A stretch of DNA of 64,000 nucleotides from Flavitalea plasmicola (GTDB taxonomy: Bacteria > Bacteroidota > Bacteroidia > Chitinophagales > Chitinophagaceae), in contig NZ_JAUOTO010000001.1 of the NCBI RefSeq assembly GCF_030546645.1, positions 853,501 to 917,500 on the forward strand. Reading direction: 5' to 3'. Made by a program: the position numbers and the translations under genes. This document shows, in pieces, positions 60,510 through 64,000 of this stretch (position 1 is its first letter; every line of letters starts with the position of its first letter). Below the pieces are notes generated by a model, which was not told where the DNA came from, did not search any database, and worked only from the letters and a program-made list of their open reading frames with translations.

Positions 60510-63002
60510 TTAAAATCCCTTCTGTATTTTCGACTTAATATAATCCGCCTGTTCCTGCAGGCCCGCTGCTGCCTTCTTGGCGGCGATCCCGCTCAGGGCA
60601 TTATTGATAAACCCATCCGTTTGATTGCGATAAGCCTGTGGAATGGCTTCCCGGAACTTCACGATCAGATCTACCCCTCTTTTCACCTGTGTCGTATTCT
60701 TTACTTTGGAGATCAGGTCGGAATAGGGCGCGATGAACATGAATTTCTCCTGGTTCACCGGCATTTTTTCAAAATTATCCGAGATGCCGTCAAAGCTGCT
60801 CTCGTCACCGGATTTGATCAGTATGGCTGAAGTAGCCGCTACCAGCGCGCCTTTGGCAGGAGCTTTCATGAACTTCTTTGCCAGGTCCAGGGCGGCGGCG
60901 CTGTCGACCATGGAAAGAGCTGCCAGTGCATTGCCCGCCACCGTGTACGAAGAATCCAGCGCGGCCTTCGCAAACAGGGACTTGTACGCCGGATTGTCAT
61001 AGGTTCCCAATATTTCGATGGCAGTGCCTTTCACCCTTCTGTCCTTATCATTGGCAGCCACATCGGCGATAAGCGGCTCAAAATTCTTCTTCACTGCATC
61101 GCTCTTCATGTCCAGTCTTTGCAAAGCAAAGTTGCGCAGCTTGTAAAAACGATCCTTTAAAGCCGTCTTCAGCAGGTCCTGCGCTTTCGGATCTTCCTGG
61201 TTCTTGGCCGCAAAAGCGATGGCCTCGCGGCGATCCACATACAGGCCGGCATATTTATATTGATGGATGAAGTTATCCAGCGTCTTATTGTCCTTCTTTT
61301 CACAAAGCAGGATCTTGTCACCGTCGACATTCACCAGGTCAGGCCTGTTGCTGTAAGTAAAGGTGAAAGTATCGGTCTTGTTTTCGATCCAGACTTTATG
61401 ACGTGCTTTCGTGGCGCCATTATAGACATCGATGGCGATGGGCAGACGGAATACTTTATCGCCTTCCTGGGTCTGGTTGATGATGACCTTTACCGTTTTG
61501 GCATTGTCGTCGTAAACATAGTCGATCGAGAGCTTCGGATGTCCGCTGCCATAATACCATTGATTCCAGTACCAGTTCAGGTCCTGGCCCGTGATCTCTT
61601 CGAAAGCAAGGCGCAGGTTCTGGGCCTCCGCCGATTTGAATTTGTTGGTGGTAAGATACAGGTTCAGCGACTTGAAGAAAGCGCTGTCGCCTACATAATT
61701 GCGGAGCATATTCAGAATGCGGCCGCCTTTAGGGTAGCTCACCTGGTCGAATACATCCTCTTTGTCCGAGTAATGGAAACGTACGAGGTCTTTGGCCGCA
61801 TTTTCCGGTTGGGACAGATAGCTTTGAATACCCTGATAGTTTATCGCATCGCCGGCATCCTTGCCGTATTTGTGTTCGTTCCACAACGTTTCGCTATAGT
61901 CCGCAAAAGATTCGTTCAGGGTGATATTGCTCCAGCTCTCCGTAGTGACGTAGTCGCCGAACCATTGGTGGAAAAGCTCGTGGGCGATGACATCTTCCCA
62001 GCCGTTGCCGTCGGACAATTCCCGGGCATCCTGGTTGGCGCCTTCACCGTGCAGTGTGCAGGTGGTATTTTCCATGGCGCCGCTGACATAATCCCGGCCG
62101 ACGATCTGCGAATATTTTTGCCAGGGATAATCCACTCCCGTGATCCGTGAATAGAAGGCAATCATTTCAGGTGTGTTGCCAAAGATCCCGCGGGCGAAAG
62201 GAGCATATTCTTTTTCTACATAGTAGCTGACCTCTTTGCCTTTGTAGGAATCCTTTATAATGGAATATTCTCCCACGCCCATAAAGAACAGGTAGGGCGC
62301 ATGCGGGAGGTCCATTTTCCAATGGTCCGTGCGGGTGCCGTCCCCGTTGACCTTCTGATCCACCAGCTTCCCGTTGGATAAAGTGACATATTTTGCCGGC
62401 ACCGTCATGGTGATCTCTTCGGTGGTTTTCTGGTTGGGTTTGTCAATCGTGGGGAACCAGGTGGAGTTGGCCTCCGTTTCCCCCTGCGTCCAGATCTGGG
62501 TAGGCTTACCCTTTTCTTCGCCCTTGGGATTGATGAAATAAAGACCCTTGGCGTCCGTGATGGCGGCGCTGCCATGCGTCTTCACCTCATTGGGCTTGGA
62601 AGTGTAGTCAACGAAGACCGTGTACTTTTCCGTGTATTTATAGGTCTTGCCCAGGTGAATATGGAGGACCATGCCATCATATTCATATTTGAGGGGTTCC
62701 GTCTTGCCATCCTTAACAATGGCTACTTTATGTATATCCATACCCTTGGCATCCAGGGCCAGGGAATCCGTGGGATAGAAATGAGGTTTCAGCGTAACCC
62801 ATGCCTTACCATACATATAGGACTTATCATAATCGAATTTTACGTCCAGGCGGGTATCCACCAGGTCATTGAGCTTCGTGGCGGTGGACCTGTATACCTT
62901 CTTCCATGAATCGTCTTTTTCCTCTGCGCCTTGCTGCGCCGATAATAAAGTAGCCGATAAGAGGCCCATCAATACCAAAAGGGGTCGTTTACGTATTTGC
63001 AT
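60510..63002 (-). CDS. M1-family aminopeptidase
   Basis: This is an 830-residue metallopeptidase (signal to about residue 22, SAQQ). The substrate motif GAMEN (308-312) and the zinc site HELFH (341-345) with the second Glu at 364 (NES) are all present and correctly spaced. An N-terminal beta domain precedes the catalytic part, and a C-terminal HEAT-like helical region follows. It releases N-terminal amino acids from peptides in the periplasm or outside. A candidate -7 box for it is TATCTTTA at 63027-63034 on the minus strand. Confidence 0.95.
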   Translation of the reverse strand: MQIRKRPLLVLMGLLSATLLSAQQGAEEKDDSWKKVYRSTATKLNDLVDTRLDVKFDYDKSYMYGKAWVTLKPHFYPTDSLALDAKGMDIHKVAIVKDGKTEPLKYEYDGMVLHIHLGKTYKYTEKYTVFVDYTSKPNEVKTHGSAAITDAKGLYFINPKGEEKGKPTQIWTQGETEANSTWFPTIDKPNQKTTEEITMTVPAKYVTLSNGKLVDQKVNGDGTRTDHWKMDLPHAPYLFFMGVGEYSIIKDSYKGKEVSYYVEKEYAPFARGIFGNTPEMIAFYSRITGVDYPWQKYSQIVGRDYVSGAMENTTCTLHGEGANQDARELSDGNGWEDVIAHELFHQWFGDYVTTESWSNITLNESFADYSETLWNEHKYGKDAGDAINYQGIQSYLSQPENAAKDLVRFHYSDKEDVFDQVSYPKGGRILNMLRNYVGDSAFFKSLNLYLTTNKFKSAEAQNLRLAFEEITGQDLNWYWNQWYYGSGHPKLSIDYVYDDNAKTVKVIINQTQEGDKVFRLPIAIDVYNGATKARHKVWIENKTDTFTFTYSNRPDLVNVDGDKILLCEKKDNKTLDNFIHQYKYAGLYVDRREAIAFAAKNQEDPKAQDLLKTALKDRFYKLRNFALQRLDMKSDAVKKNFEPLIADVAANDKDRRVKGTAIEILGTYDNPAYKSLFAKAALDSSYTVAGNALAALSMVDSAAALDLAKKFMKAPAKGALVAATSAILIKSGDESSFDGISDNFEKMPVNQEKFMFIAPYSDLISKVKNTTQVKRGVDLIVKFREAIPQAYRNQTDGFINNALSGIAAKKAAAGLQEQADYIKSKIQKGF

Positions 63003-63155
63003 ATTTGTTTCTGAATTTAAAGGGGATAAAGATAATAGATTTATGATGGGGATGGTTTCCCTTCATCCCATTTCCAGGGAATCTGCCTTTTCACACATCT
63101 CTATGAATATCAGATATTCACCAATCGTAGATTACGACAAATCAGTAAAAAAATG

Positions 63156-63163
63156 TAGGTTTG
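63156..63163 (+). promoter_or_regulatory. -7 promoter box for the gene at the right edge
   Basis: TAGGTTTG matches TAnnTTTG and lies 17 bp before the ATG at 63181. The -33 element is not convincing. Confidence 0.45.
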
Positions 63164-63180
63164 CCAGTAATGGCCCATTT

Positions 63181-64000
63181 ATGCTGAGAAATGCCCTGTT
63201 AACCTTCTTGATCCTGGTCATGGGCAAGTGCTATGCCCAGGAAAACTATTTTGTATTGATCCAGGCAGACAACAGCCAGCCTTTTTACGTCAAGCTCGGT
63301 GACAGATCTTTCAGCTCTACCATAAAAGGACGCCTTACGCTATCCCAGCTCAAAGGCGGCGCCTATAAGATCACCATTGGATTTCCAAAACAGCAGTTTC
63401 CCGAGCAGCAGTATACATTTAATATAGAGAAGGACCTCGAGTTCCAACTGAAGGACCAGGGAGAAAAAGGGTGGGGGCTATTCAATCCTCAAACAATGGA
63501 ATTAAGAATGGCGGATAAAAAGGAAGCTCCCCCAGCCGGAGTGCACAGCGAAGGGATAAAGAAAGACGATGCTTTCTCCCGGCTGATGGCAGGGGTAGTC
63601 GGTGACACTGCCGTGATGTATAATACGTATGCGCTGGAGAAGATCCTGAATGATACTGCTTCCTCGGTCGCTGTTAAAGCCGATTCTCCTGTTGCTGCCC
63701 GGGCAGCTTCATCCCCAAAGTCTTCTGCGGTGGATTCGGCTTCCGCTACGCTTGTTCCCCCTGTTACCTCTCCTGGGAATGTCTCACCCCCTCCCACAGT
63801 TCGTCCCGGCGGCACTATTGTCAAACTTAGCGAAAGAAAGACGCCCAAAGGCTTGCGAATTGCCTTTGCCGACAGACCCAGTGGCAGAAAAGCCGATACC
63901 ATCATTGTCATCATCCCCCTGGATAGCCCTGTCAGCGCAATGGCGGTCAGCAAGCCCGATTCCATCCCTGTCTCTCCGGCATTGGCCAGGAAAGCCGCCC
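63181..64000 (+). CDS. Exported protein of unknown function, 3' end outside window
   Basis: The frame is open from the ATG at 63181 to the window edge (273 codons seen). It has a signal peptide (MLRNALLTFLILVMGKCYAQ, to about residue 20). Residues 21-115 form a beta-rich domain (NYFVLIQADNSQPFYVKLGD, LSQLKGGAYKITIGFP). A Ser/Pro/Ala-rich linker follows from about residue 160. I recall similar proteins in Chitinophagaceae but no function. It is divergent from the aminopeptidase. Confidence 0.7.
   Translation, partial: MLRNALLTFLILVMGKCYAQENYFVLIQADNSQPFYVKLGDRSFSSTIKGRLTLSQLKGGAYKITIGFPKQQFPEQQYTFNIEKDLEFQLKDQGEKGWGLFNPQTMELRMADKKEAPPAGVHSEGIKKDDAFSRLMAGVVGDTAVMYNTYALEKILNDTASSVAVKADSPVAARAASSPKSSAVDSASATLVPPVTSPGNVSPPPTVRPGGTIVKLSERKTPKGLRIAFADRPSGRKADTIIVIIPLDSPVSAMAVSKPDSIPVSPALARKAA

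Noticed and set aside
61260..62150. 296-codon frame opposite the M1 aminopeptidase
   Set aside because: Shadow of the catalytic domain, where the opposite strand has intact GAMEN and HExxH motifs.

Overview
The window looks like chromosome of a Bacteroidota member, most likely family Chitinophagaceae. The support is two SusC/SusD loci with FecR-type anti-sigma factors and ECF sigma factors, a type IX secretion adhesin with SprB repeats, many lipoproteins, Bacteroidota-type promoter boxes (TTTG / TAnnTTTG) and few Shine-Dalgarno sequences. No rRNA, CRISPR array, insertion sequence, transposase or integrase was recognised.

Layout. 1-6931: end of a FecR gene, then a SusC/SusD/DUF1735-F5/8C outer-membrane uptake operon. 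7026-8581: ArsR regulator plus MFS exporter, with matching operator-like palindromes before each gene. 8656-13434: seven-repeat SprB adhesin, an esterase, a sialidase-like propeller and a small secreted protein. 13679-20718: two large FtsX-type permeases flanking a tandem AhpD-like pair and a methyltransferase. 20921-24305: cupin, TetR, Crp/Fnr, short-chain dehydrogenase and NTF2-like genes, with a 23-bp palindromic TetR-type operator. 24457-26792: AT-richer genes (membrane protein, SDR lacking its catalytic Tyr, ECF sigma factor with an extended C terminus). 27198-38606: sigma/FecR/SusC/SusD/DUF4843/PKD/double-thioredoxin operon. 38633-40353: two paralogous lipoproteins. 41094-52034: an array of small gene units ending at a tRNA-Glu gene. 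52373-54659: gapA-pgk. 54715-63002: oxidoreductases, DUF6807, LemA/TPM cluster and an M1 aminopeptidase. A partial secreted protein runs off the right edge.

Most unusual feature. The 3' tail of tRNA-Glu(UUC) at 51963-52034 (minus strand) recurs at least seven more times in the same orientation (about 24361, 41094, 43528, 45200, 48209, 49157 and 51007). From 41094 on, the tails cut the sequence into units of about 0.95-3 kb, each holding one to three unrelated genes (DUF4143 ATPase, ATP-grasp, serine hydrolase, thioredoxin, HigBA toxin-antitoxin plus ankyrin protein, lipoproteins) and decayed gene fragments. Five of the tails share a further 70-130 bp, and four of those end in 11-13-bp direct repeats about 100-112 bp from the tail, arranged like tyrosine-recombinase arm sites. 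Most units end in a hairpin just before the next tail. I infer a tRNA-anchored cassette array built by repeated site-specific integration of integrase-less or integrase-deleted units. No enzyme for it is present here.

Limits. All functions are read from translated sequence and remembered family features. No database search or alignment was run.
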